This document shows, in pieces, positions 1 to 8,795 of a stretch of 64,000 nucleotides of DNA. The stretch comes from Deltaproteobacteria bacterium (GTDB lineage Bacteria > Desulfobacterota > Anaeroferrophillalia > Anaeroferrophillales > Tharpellaceae). The stretch's first letter is position 1; every line of letters starts with the position of its first letter. The translations under genes were made by a program, and so were the position numbers. The notes beneath the pieces are model-generated. The model was not told where the DNA came from. It did no database searches and worked only from the letters and a program-made list of their open reading frames with translations. Where the stretch lies: the NCBI GenBank assembly GCA_016938065.1, contig JAFGVI010000124.1, positions 1 through 64,000 of the forward strand. Reading direction: 5' to 3'.

Positions 1-715
<715 letters not shown>

Positions 716-722
716 GCAGACT

Positions 723-1682
723 ATGCGCTTTTCCAGGATTTTCCGCAAACCGCGGGCGACTACGAGCAACGGCATCACCTGCACCACCGAAGAGCTGCTT
801 GATCTGCGCCACACGGCCCGATCTTTAATCGGCAGGAGCAATCAGAAAGCGTACTCGATCATGGCCGGCAGTACCATCTCCAAGTTTCGCGGCCGCGGCA
901 TGGACTATGTTGAATCGCGCATCTACACCCCCGGCGACGATATTCGCAGCATCGACTGGCGGGTTACGGCGCGCAGCGGCAAAACCCACACCAAACTCTA
1001 TGCCGAAGAGCGTGACCGCCCGATCATGACCCTGGTCGATTTCAGCCCCTCGCTCTATTTCGGCACGAAAGAGGCGTTCAAATCGGTCATCGCCGCCCGG
1101 CTCGCCGCCACCATCGCCTGGACCGCGGCCTTTAACAGCGACCGTATCGGCGGGATTCTCCTGACCCCGCAAGAGAGATTTGAACTACGTCCGCGGGCTG
1201 GTCGCAAAGGGGTGCTGACCCTGATTCATGCCCTCGTTAAAGCGACCCAAACCCCGGCCACAGAAAATGGCAACGCTGCTTTAGATCAGGTTCTCCATCA
1301 CGGCCTGCGCACTATCCGCCCCGGCAGCCGGATCTTTCTGATCAGTGATTTTTATCAGCTGGACCAGAACCTGGAGCGGAACTTGAGCCGCCTGCGGCGC
1401 CATAATGATCTGATCCTCTGCCAGATTATTGATCCTCTGGAACTTGAGCCCCCCCCGCCGGGCCTCTATAACATCAGCAACGGCCGCGATCAGGCCCGGC
1501 TCGACACCAAAATCGAGAACGTCCGTCAGGCTTACAGGGAAAAATTTAATGCCCGGCGGGAGAACCTGGGGCGTATTGCCGCTAACCTCAAAACCCCTTA
1601 CCTCAAAGTGGTCTCCGGCGATGATATCGCGGGCGTCATGCGCCGCGGTTTAAGCCTCAGACGCGGTAGTGGACTCGCATGA
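723..1682 (+). CDS. DUF58 domain-containing protein
   Basis: 319 residues, no signal peptide or clear membrane segment. The DUF58 signature is easy to see: a GRGMDYVESRIYTPGDDIR stretch near residues 57-75 followed by IDWRVTARSG, then a degenerate VWA-like motif (LVDFSPSLYFG) near residue 105. DUF58 proteins almost always sit between moxR and VWA genes, as here, and are presumed to work with the ATPase. The biochemical role of DUF58 is unknown. The stop overlaps the start of the next gene by ATGA, so the two are probably translationally coupled. Confidence 0.93.
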   Translation: MRFSRIFRKPRATTSNGITCTTEELLDLRHTARSLIGRSNQKAYSIMAGSTISKFRGRGMDYVESRIYTPGDDIRSIDWRVTARSGKTHTKLYAEERDRPIMTLVDFSPSLYFGTKEAFKSVIAARLAATIAWTAAFNSDRIGGILLTPQERFELRPRAGRKGVLTLIHALVKATQTPATENGNAALDQVLHHGLRTIRPGSRIFLISDFYQLDQNLERNLSRLRRHNDLILCQIIDPLELEPPPPGLYNISNGRDQARLDTKIENVRQAYREKFNARRENLGRIAANLKTPYLKVVSGDDIAGVMRRGLSLRRGSGLA

Positions 1683-2209
1683 ACCCAACCCTGCCCAACC
1701 CGCAAAGTTCGCCTGATCCTCTGGCCGGCCTGCGCGACATTCATCTGCCGCCGGCGCCGGGCTGGTGGCCGCCGGCCCCGGGCTGGTGGCTGATCGCCCT
1801 TTTTCTGCTCACGTTAACCCTTTTTATCCTCTATAAGTGGCACCGGCGCCGGCTGCGGCAACGACCGATTAAACTCGCCCTCACAGAGCTCGCCCGGCTC
1901 GATTTAAAGAGCACCGATCCCATCCGCAAAACCGAGGTGCTGCAGGAACTTTCGGCCCTGCTCCGGCGCTTTTCGATAGTATTTTTCCCACAGAAAGCAG
2001 TCGCCGGGCTCTGCGGCCAAGCCTGGCTTGATTTTCTTAAAGAGGAGTTCGCCCAAGCTGGAACAAAGAAACAGTTCAGCGATCAAGACCTTCTCCCCCT
2101 GATTGAAGAGAGCTACGCCCCCCAAAGTGACACCGACCTTGAGGCCCTCGGTCGCATTGTCGCCGACTGGTTCTCAGCCCAGAAGAAAAAAACCAGGGAG
2201 CGGCCATGA
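1679..2209 (+). CDS. DUF4381 domain-containing membrane protein
   Basis: 176 residues. The N-terminus carries LRDIHLPPAPGWW followed by a second PPAPGWW, the tryptophan-rich motif that marks DUF4381. A single membrane helix follows at about residues 36-54 (LIALFLLTLTLFILYKW). The rest is a soluble helical region that probably faces the cytoplasm. It overlaps DUF58 and the next VWA gene by 4 bases each, so it is part of the Bat operon. No enzymatic function is known for the family; a membrane scaffold role is inferred from context only. Confidence 0.9.
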   Translation: MNPTLPNPQSSPDPLAGLRDIHLPPAPGWWPPAPGWWLIALFLLTLTLFILYKWHRRRLRQRPIKLALTELARLDLKSTDPIRKTEVLQELSALLRRFSIVFFPQKAVAGLCGQAWLDFLKEEFAQAGTKKQFSDQDLLPLIEESYAPQSDTDLEALGRIVADWFSAQKKKTRERP

Positions 2210-3189
2210 TCGAATTTGCCTGGATACGGCTTTTTTATGCCCTGCCGCTGCCTTTAATTATCTACCTGCTCCTGCCCCGCGCCCGCACCACTTCCGGCCT
2301 GGCCTTAAAGATCCCTTTTTTTGCCGAAGTCGCCGGCTTCCGCCAGAAAACCTCAGCTCAGGGTTCGCGCTGGCTCGGCCTGCTGGCGCTGACGGCCTGG
2401 CTGCTGCTGGTTATCGCCGCCGCCCGGCCGCAATGGATCGGCGAACCTATGAGTACGCCGATCAGCGGGCGCGATCTTCTTCTGGCGGTCGATATCTCCG
2501 GCAGTATGCAGGTCAAGGATATGGAGCTCAACCAGGAGCCGGTGGATCGTTTAACCATGATCAAAGATGTGGCCGGAAAATTTATCGAACGTCGCCAGGG
2601 CGACCGCATCGGCCTGATTCTCTTCGGCAGCCGGGCCTATCTGCAGGCGCCGCTCTCTTTGGATCGCAAAACCATAAACCAGTTGCTGCAGGAGGCTCTG
2701 ATCGGCATTGCCGGTGAAAAAACCGCGATCGGCGACGCTCTGGGCCTCGCCGTCAAACGCCTGCGCCAGCGACCGGGCCAGCGAAAAGTCCTGATTCTCC
2801 TGACCGACGGCGCCAATACAGCCGGCGCCATCGAGCCCCTGAAAGCGGCCGAACTGGCAAAAGAGATCAAGCTTTCGATCTACACCATCGGGGTCGGCGC
2901 CGACCGCATGCTGGTCAACAGTTTTTTCGGCAACCGCGTCGTCAACCCCTCGGCCGATCTCGATGAAGCAACCCTGCAGAAAATTGCCGAGCTCACCGGC
3001 GGCCGCTATTTCCGGGCCCGCGAAAGCCAGGATCTCGAAAAGATCTACGCCCTGCTCGATCAACTTGAACCGGTGGTCAGCGAAGATCAGAACCTGCGCC
3101 CGATTCGCGAACTCTTTTTCTGGCCCTTAGGAGCAGCCTTGCTGCTGGCTTTTCTCCGGCTCGGCTTAAGCCTGAAAAAGCGTACTTAA
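2206..3189 (+). CDS. batA: BatA-like VWA domain membrane protein
   Basis: 327 residues. Two N-terminal membrane helices (about residues 8-23 and 56-73) are followed by a von Willebrand A domain with an intact metal-ion site: DISGS at residues 96-100, and LTDGAN for the later MIDAS residue. A third helix near residues 305-322 closes the protein. This is the BatA layout; in Bacteroides fragilis the Bat genes affect aerotolerance. It is translationally coupled to DUF4381 by a 4-base overlap. The bulk of the VWA domain should lie outside the cytoplasm, by analogy with the family. Confidence 0.92.
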   Translation: MIEFAWIRLFYALPLPLIIYLLLPRARTTSGLALKIPFFAEVAGFRQKTSAQGSRWLGLLALTAWLLLVIAAARPQWIGEPMSTPISGRDLLLAVDISGSMQVKDMELNQEPVDRLTMIKDVAGKFIERRQGDRIGLILFGSRAYLQAPLSLDRKTINQLLQEALIGIAGEKTAIGDALGLAVKRLRQRPGQRKVLILLTDGANTAGAIEPLKAAELAKEIKLSIYTIGVGADRMLVNSFFGNRVVNPSADLDEATLQKIAELTGGRYFRARESQDLEKIYALLDQLEPVVSEDQNLRPIRELFFWPLGAALLLAFLRLGLSLKKRT

Positions 3190-3227
3190 TTTTGGCATAG
3201 CTCTTAACTCAGGAATCGTTTTCCATA

Positions 3228-5198
3228 ATGAACCTGCATGATTTTCATTTTCTACGGCCCTGGTGGCTGCTGGCTCTGCCGGCCGGCCTTTTGCTGCTGG
3301 CCGGCCGCAAACGGCGCGACCCCGGCAAAAGCCAGTGGCATAAAGTCTGCGACAGCCACCTGCTCAAACATCTTCTCGTCGGTGAAGCTCAGGTTGAGCA
3401 GAAACGTATCTATTGCGGCCTGCTGCTGATGCTCGCCCTGGCGTCTCTGGCTTTGGCGGGCCCCGCCTGGGAACGTCGGCCGCAGCCACTTTTTCGCGCC
3501 GCCAGCGGCCGCGTCATTGTCCTTGATCTCTCTCTTTCGATGGATACGCCCGACATTACACCATCACGCCTGAGCCGGGCCCGTTATAAAGCGATCGACC
3601 TGATCAAAGCCGGCGTCGGCCGGGAACAGGGACTGGTGGTTTTTGCCGGTGACAGTTTCATCGTCACCCCGCTCACCGATGACCAGGCGACCCTGCTCAA
3701 CCTTCTGCCCGGCCTTTCCACCGGCACGGTGCCGGTGCAGGGCAGTCGGGCCGACCGGGGACTGGAAAAAGCCGGGGAACTGCTTGAACGGGCCGCTATT
3801 AGGCAAGGGCAGATCATCCTCCTGGCTGATGATGCCGACGCCCGGACTATTACCGCCGCCGGAGAACTGAGAAAAGCCGGGCAGCGCATCGACGTTATCG
3901 CTGTCGGTACAGAAAACGGAGCGCCGGTTCCTCTAGCCGACGGCAGCTATCTGAAAAACGGCGAAGGACAGATTGTGGTTCCGGTTCCCGCCTTTGACCA
4001 GTTACAGGCCGTGGCCAAGGCCGGAGGCGGTATCTATCTCAAGATTGACGACCCGGCCGAAGCCTTTCAGCCCTTAAACCAGAACTCTGCTCTCTTTCCT
4101 GAAAACAAAAGCCAAAGTGAGCTCACCGGCGATCAATGGCTCGACCGCGGCCCCTGGCTGCTGCTGCCTCTGCTCTTTCTGGCCGCCCTCTGCTTTCGCA
4201 AGGGCTGGCTTCTCCTTATCCTGATAACCCTTTTTATCAATCCCGCCCCCGCCGCGGCTCAGGATTGGGAACAGCTCTGGCACAATCTCTGGCAGCGCCC
4301 GAGCCAGCAGGCGGCCAAAGCCTTCAACGAAAAAGATTTCGCCAAGGCCGCACAATTAAGCCGGGATCCCGACTGGCAGGCCGCGGCCGACTACCGGGCC
4401 GGTAAATTCAAAGAAGCGGCCGCCGCTCTGGAAAAACGCGCCTCGGCTCAAGCCCAATATAACCGGGGTAACGCTCTGGCCCGAGCCGAAAAGCTTGAAG
4501 AAGCCCTCAAAGCCTACGACCAGGCCCTACAGAATGACCCGAACTTGGAGGATGCCCGTTTCAATCGCGATCTGGTTGAAAAAGTTATAAAGGAGCAGCA
4601 ACAGCAGAATTCACAGGATTCCCAGAAGTCCCAGAACGACGATTCTGCAGAAAACAATCAGGAAAACCAGGATCAACAAAAGCAGGATCAGCAACAGCAG
4701 GACCAAGAGAGCCAGGAGCAGCAAGGTCAGCAATCCGACCAGAACTCCAAGGGCCAGAACTCGAAAAATCAGGAGACAAAAAGCCAGAACTCCCCAAAGC
4801 AGAGCTCCCCAGAACAGAGCTCTCAAGAGCCGACACAGCAGCAGAAACAACCGGAAAAAGAGCCGGAAAAAGCCGAGACCGACAACCCCGCCGAGCAAGC
4901 GAACGCCGATAGTGCCAAAGCCAGCACATCTCCGGAAGAAAAAGCACAAAAGCCTGAGACAGCTAAGGATGAAGCCCGGCAGGCAGTCGGCCAAGAAAAA
5001 AAAGAGCCGGAAAAGGAGCAGCCGGAAAACCAGGCCGTCGGGGTGGAAAATGACGAAAAACCGCTCGATGCCAAAGAGCAGGTTTTAGAACAGTGGCTGC
5101 GCCGGGTGCCGGATGATCCGCAAGGCCTTCTGCAAAGAAAGTTTCTCTATCAGTATCGTGACCGCCAGAACCGCTCGCAGGGAAATAAAGATTGGTAA
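3228..5198 (+). CDS. BatB-BatC fusion: VWA domain plus TPR and low-complexity tail
   Basis: 656 residues. The N-terminal part is BatB-like: two helices (about 11-27 and 62-80), a VWA domain with MIDAS DLSLS at residues 100-104, then a hydrophobic pair near 305-340. After it comes a BatC-like TPR segment (about 407-455, ALARAEKLEEALKAYDQAL) and a tail of about 150 residues made almost only of Gln, Ser, Asn, Glu and Lys. The tail suggests a flexible, highly charged extension, a common feature of BatC-type proteins. BatB and BatC are separate genes in some relatives; here they form one chain. The 38-bp gap to batA still fits one operon. Confidence 0.9.
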   Translation: MNLHDFHFLRPWWLLALPAGLLLLAGRKRRDPGKSQWHKVCDSHLLKHLLVGEAQVEQKRIYCGLLLMLALASLALAGPAWERRPQPLFRAASGRVIVLDLSLSMDTPDITPSRLSRARYKAIDLIKAGVGREQGLVVFAGDSFIVTPLTDDQATLLNLLPGLSTGTVPVQGSRADRGLEKAGELLERAAIRQGQIILLADDADARTITAAGELRKAGQRIDVIAVGTENGAPVPLADGSYLKNGEGQIVVPVPAFDQLQAVAKAGGGIYLKIDDPAEAFQPLNQNSALFPENKSQSELTGDQWLDRGPWLLLPLLFLAALCFRKGWLLLILITLFINPAPAAAQDWEQLWHNLWQRPSQQAAKAFNEKDFAKAAQLSRDPDWQAAADYRAGKFKEAAAALEKRASAQAQYNRGNALARAEKLEEALKAYDQALQNDPNLEDARFNRDLVEKVIKEQQQQNSQDSQKSQNDDSAENNQENQDQQKQDQQQQDQESQEQQGQQSDQNSKGQNSKNQETKSQNSPKQSSPEQSSQEPTQQQKQPEKEPEKAETDNPAEQANADSAKASTSPEEKAQKPETAKDEARQAVGQEKKEPEKEQPENQAVGVENDEKPLDAKEQVLEQWLRRVPDDPQGLLQRKFLYQYRDRQNRSQGNKDW

Positions 5199-5263
5199 AA
5201 TTACGAATTACGAATTGCGATTTAAAAAGATTTAACTTTCTGAATAATTTTTCTGGTAAGCCT

Positions 5264-7105
5264 ATGCAACCACAACCCCTGATTACAAAGTTTCTCTTTT
5301 TTACCCTCTTAACCCTGGCTCTGGTCACCCTCATGCCGCTTACCGGTCAGGCTGAGGTCAGAGCTCGGCTGGATCGGCAGAGCATCAGTTTGGATGAAAC
5401 TGTCAATCTCATCATCGAAGCCGACGGCGCCCTTAATACTATTGCCTCGATTGATACCAGTGCCCTGGAAAAAGATTTTTCAGTTAGCAACAGCTCCACG
5501 AGCAGTAATATTCAGATTATCAACGGCTCCAGTAAAGCCACCAAAACCTGGACGATTGAGCTTGAGCCGAAAAAAACCGGCAATTTTACCATTCCTCCCT
5601 TCACCATCGGCGGCGAAAAAACTGCCGCTTTGAGCCTTGCCGTCACCCCCCCGGCACCCCCGATGCCGATGACCGGCTCCGCCGGAACCCTGCCGGATGT
5701 TTTCATTGAAGTTACGCCGGAGATGGATACCCCGGCCTACATTCAGGGTCAGATTACGATCAGTGTCAAGCTCTTTATCAAGGGGCAACTGCGCCTGACC
5801 GAAGCCTCACTGGAAGAACCGGCCCTGGAACACGCCAACATCATCAAACTCGGTGACGACCGGCGCTATCAGAGTCGTAAAAACAATACCGGCTACCAGG
5901 TGATTGAGCGTAAATATGCGATTATCGCGGAAGAGGGCAGCGAGCTGACAATCCCCCCGCTGCTCTTTCAGGCGATCAGCCTGGACAACAGCAGTCGCCG
6001 CTTTCCGGCCGACCCTTTTTTTGACCGCTTTTCCGGTCGCGGCCAACGCCTGCGGGCCCGCAGTCAGGAGCTTAAAATTGCTCTGATGCCGATCCCCGGG
6101 GAGTTCAAAGGCAAGATCTGGCTGCCGGCAAGAGATGTGAAGATCACGGAAAAACTGGAGGGCGAGAACGAGCTTAAAGTCGGTGAACCCCTGACCCGCA
6201 CAATCGAAATCACAGCTACCGGGGTAACCGCCGAACAGCTGCCGGCCATCAAAACGCAAGCCCCGGACGGCGCTAAAATCTATCTTGATCAGGCCGAACA
6301 TCAGACCGAAAATGACGGCAATCTGCTGCATGCCGTAAAACGCCAGGCCATGGCTTTTATTCCCTCGCGCGAGGGCCTGTTCACCCTGCCCGCAGTGACA
6401 ATCGACTGGTGGGATGTGATCAACAATAAACCGCGGCAGGCAGTGCTTCCGGCCCGCCGGATCAGAGTTACCCGGGCCAACGACAGTGCCGCGGCCCCAC
6501 CTTTGCCCAGTCCCAAAGGAGCGGCGGGAAGCCCCGCCGTAACCACCCCGGACAAAACTGCCCCGACCCCAAACATTTCAGGTGAAGAATCGACCCCGTC
6601 CACGACGACACTCTCCGGCGACCTTAGAATCTGGCAGGCTCTCTGCGGTCTCCTCCTCGGCGCCTGGCTTATCACTCTGCTGGCTTGGCGCCTGAGTCTG
6701 CGGCGGCGCCTGGTAAAAGAGCCTACCCTTCGCAAAAACGAAGCCGGAAACCAAGTCCCCGCCACTCGGGAGATGATCAAAAAAGCCTGCCTCGACAATA
6801 ATCCCCGGGCGACCCAGCAGGCCCTGCTTAACTGGGCGGCGGCCAACTGGCCGCAAAACCCACCCACCAACCTCAGAAATCTCACCCTGCGCCTGGACCA
6901 TCTAAACTCCAATCCAGACATAAATAAGGTCTTGACAAACCTCGAAGAAACCCTCTATAGCCCTGAGGGAACTGCTGAAGAAAAAAACTGGAACGGCGCT
7001 TATTGCTGGCAGAAAATTTCCCCTGTGCTTCAGCCTGAAAAAGCGGGAAAGCCCTCACGCCGCCCCCGGAAAGAGCTCCCCCCTCTCTATCCGCCGGACT
7101 CCTGA
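5264..7105 (+). CDS. batD: BatD-like protein
   Basis: 613 residues from the ATG at 5264. The frame is open further up to a TTG at 5192, but the chosen ATG begins a clear signal peptide (LITKFLFFTLLTLALVTL, cleavage near QAEV) and has a GGTAAG Shine-Dalgarno-like run ahead of it. Most of the protein is predicted beta-sandwich, with the conserved opening VRARLDRQSISLDETVNL. A membrane helix near residues 455-475 anchors a cytoplasmic C-terminal helical domain. BatD/'oxygen tolerance' proteins end Bat operons, as here. The molecular role is not established. Confidence 0.9.
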   Translation: MQPQPLITKFLFFTLLTLALVTLMPLTGQAEVRARLDRQSISLDETVNLIIEADGALNTIASIDTSALEKDFSVSNSSTSSNIQIINGSSKATKTWTIELEPKKTGNFTIPPFTIGGEKTAALSLAVTPPAPPMPMTGSAGTLPDVFIEVTPEMDTPAYIQGQITISVKLFIKGQLRLTEASLEEPALEHANIIKLGDDRRYQSRKNNTGYQVIERKYAIIAEEGSELTIPPLLFQAISLDNSSRRFPADPFFDRFSGRGQRLRARSQELKIALMPIPGEFKGKIWLPARDVKITEKLEGENELKVGEPLTRTIEITATGVTAEQLPAIKTQAPDGAKIYLDQAEHQTENDGNLLHAVKRQAMAFIPSREGLFTLPAVTIDWWDVINNKPRQAVLPARRIRVTRANDSAAAPPLPSPKGAAGSPAVTTPDKTAPTPNISGEESTPSTTTLSGDLRIWQALCGLLLGAWLITLLAWRLSLRRRLVKEPTLRKNEAGNQVPATREMIKKACLDNNPRATQQALLNWAAANWPQNPPTNLRNLTLRLDHLNSNPDINKVLTNLEETLYSPEGTAEEKNWNGAYCWQKISPVLQPEKAGKPSRRPRKELPPLYPPDS

Positions 7106-7168
7106 GCGAAAAAACCGGCAAAGGCACCGCCAGAATCAAGAAGAACTCTTTAAAACGGAGTATTTTCA

Positions 7169-8302
7169 ATGCAGACTTTTTTTGCCCCAGCCGAAAGAAC
7201 CAAGGAGAAAGAACTCACCTTTGAAATTGAAACGGTGCGGGAGAGTTCAATCATCTCCGGGTTACTTCATTCAGTCGGCGGATTGCTGGCGATTCTTGAC
7301 GAGCGGCGTCAGATTCTGGCAGTCAATGATTCATTCCTGCAGAAACTCGGCATTTCCGATGCCGACAAGGTTTTGGGACTGCGGCCCGGAGAAGCCCTGC
7401 GCTGTATTCATGCTGAAGAAGAGCCGCATGGCTGCGGCACCACCAAGTACTGCTCAACCTGCGGCGCCGCAATCGCCATTGTCACCAGCCTAAAAGATAA
7501 TCAGGCAACTGAACGAATTTGCGCGCTGAGCGCCGAAAGAGGGAATGAAAATGTCGACCTCGCCCTTTTAGTTCGTTCACATCCGATTATCATTGAAAAC
7601 CGCCGCTTTCTCCTGCTTTTTCTCCAGGATGTTACAAAACAGGAACAGCGCGCCGCTCTGGAAAGAACCTTTTTCCATGACATCAATAATGTGCTCAGTT
7701 CCCTGCTGGGAGCCACGGAACTCCTGCGAGAAGAGTATCAGCAATCCGAACTGGTTAACATAGTCTATCAGTCGGCCCTGTGTTTACAGAGAGAGATCGC
7801 CATCCAGCAGTGTCTTGTGAAAAACGAGTGTGCTATCTATGAACCGTTCTGGCAGGAATTGAATGTTGGCAAGATTCTGCATAATGTAGAATCTTTCTTC
7901 AAACAGCATGCTGCGGCCCATAATAAAGAGTTAAATCTGCACTTTGACGATACCGACTTTCTCATTGACAGTGACCACTCACTGGTTATGCGAGTGCTCT
8001 GCAACATGGTCACCAATGCTCTCGAAGCCAGTCCGAAAAATGGTGTGGTCGATATCTGGGCAGAAGATAAGGCTTCGACCGCTGTTTTCTGCGTCCATAA
8101 CCAGCAGGTGATCCCCGAGAATGTGGCTTTAAGAATATTTCAAAGAAATTTCAGCACCAAGGGGGAAGAGGGCCGGGGTGTGGGGACTTTTTCAATGAAA
8201 CTGTTCGGCGAAAAAATTCTCAAAGGCAAAGTAACGTTCAGTACCGCCGCCGACACCGGTACCACCTTCAGATTGGCTCTGCCGGTCAGAAGAGTGACAT
8301 AA
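7169..8302 (+). CDS. PAS sensor histidine kinase with a Cys cluster
   Basis: 377 residues, no membrane helices, so probably cytoplasmic. A PAS domain (about 30-150) contains C79, C89, C95 and C98, a spacing that could hold a metal or a redox switch; this is inference. The kinase part starts with an H-box-like FFHDINNVLSSLLGATELL (phosphoacceptor H170), then NMVTNALEASP as N box and GRGVGTFSMKLFGEKIL as the ATP-lid region. An AACGGAG Shine-Dalgarno sits before the ATG. No response regulator is next to it on this strand; the nearest regulators are in the opposite cluster at 8796-13316. It ends at a shared terminator. Confidence 0.88.
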   Translation: MQTFFAPAERTKEKELTFEIETVRESSIISGLLHSVGGLLAILDERRQILAVNDSFLQKLGISDADKVLGLRPGEALRCIHAEEEPHGCGTTKYCSTCGAAIAIVTSLKDNQATERICALSAERGNENVDLALLVRSHPIIIENRRFLLLFLQDVTKQEQRAALERTFFHDINNVLSSLLGATELLREEYQQSELVNIVYQSALCLQREIAIQQCLVKNECAIYEPFWQELNVGKILHNVESFFKQHAAAHNKELNLHFDDTDFLIDSDHSLVMRVLCNMVTNALEASPKNGVVDIWAEDKASTAVFCVHNQQVIPENVALRIFQRNFSTKGEEGRGVGTFSMKLFGEKILKGKVTFSTAADTGTTFRLALPVRRVT

Positions 8303-8303
8303 A

Positions 8304-8350
8304 AAACCGCAGCCACGGATCCCGCTGGGGTTGTCCTTGGCTGCGGTTTA
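8304..8350. terminator. Bidirectional intrinsic terminator
   Basis: An inverted repeat (AAACCGCAGCCACGG and CCTTGGCTGCGGTTT, one mismatch) surrounds a loop of about 17 bases. It has A-rich and T-rich flanks, and lies between the convergent genes ending at 8302 and 8378. It can serve both directions. Confidence 0.8.
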
Positions 8351-8377
8351 AAACAACCTCAACTCTTCTGCAGCAGT

Positions 8378-8758
8378 CTAACCGAAAAGTTTTTCCGCTC
8401 CGGCATAGACCTCTTCGACTTTTAACGCTGCCGCCGCATGCCCGGGATGTTTTGCCGGATTCCAGTTTTTCATATCGTCAAAGATTTCACCTTCCCGAGA
8501 ATATTCAATGGTTCCCTTAGCCTGATAGGACTTGCCTTCTTTGGTGATAAAAAGGACTGAGCCTTTGCTGCCGGAGAGAATATTTTTTCTGGTTTTATCG
8601 AAATAATTATCGGCAATGACGATCAGATCCTCACCGTACCTGGCAACACAGGTGATATAGACGGCATTGGGTACACCATCCTTGTCAACCGTCGTCAAAA
8701 TGATTCTATCCTCTCGATTTGCCCAAGCCTGGTTTACAATTTCCGGTATTTTTGCCAT
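8378..8758 (-). CDS. Pyridoxamine 5'-phosphate oxidase-family flavin-binding protein
   Basis: 126 residues, a single small split-barrel domain. The start (MAKIPEIVNQAW), RIILTTVDKDGVPNAVYITCV and the DNYFDKTRKNI stretch are typical of short PPOX-like proteins that bind FMN or F420-like cofactors and are often annotated as pyridoxamine 5'-phosphate oxidase-related. The short length argues against true PNPOx (about 210 residues). The substrate cannot be told from sequence. It is a single gene with the shared terminator at its 3' end and 37 bp to the next gene upstream. Confidence 0.85.
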   Translation of the reverse strand: MAKIPEIVNQAWANREDRIILTTVDKDGVPNAVYITCVARYGEDLIVIADNYFDKTRKNILSGSKGSVLFITKEGKSYQAKGTIEYSREGEIFDDMKNWNPAKHPGHAAAALKVEEVYAGAEKLFG

Positions 8759-8795
8759 AATTTACTACTCCTTGCTGAAATGTTTAATGGATCAT

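Noticed and set aside
1749-1790. Tandem duplication PPAPGWWPPAPGWW in the DUF4381 protein
   Set aside because: A doubled Trp-rich motif is the normal N-terminal signature of this family.
4585-5074. Three antisense frames rich in Leu/Phe/Ser opposite the BatB-BatC tail
   Set aside because: They are reverse reads of purine-rich Gln/Lys/Glu codons, not membrane proteins.
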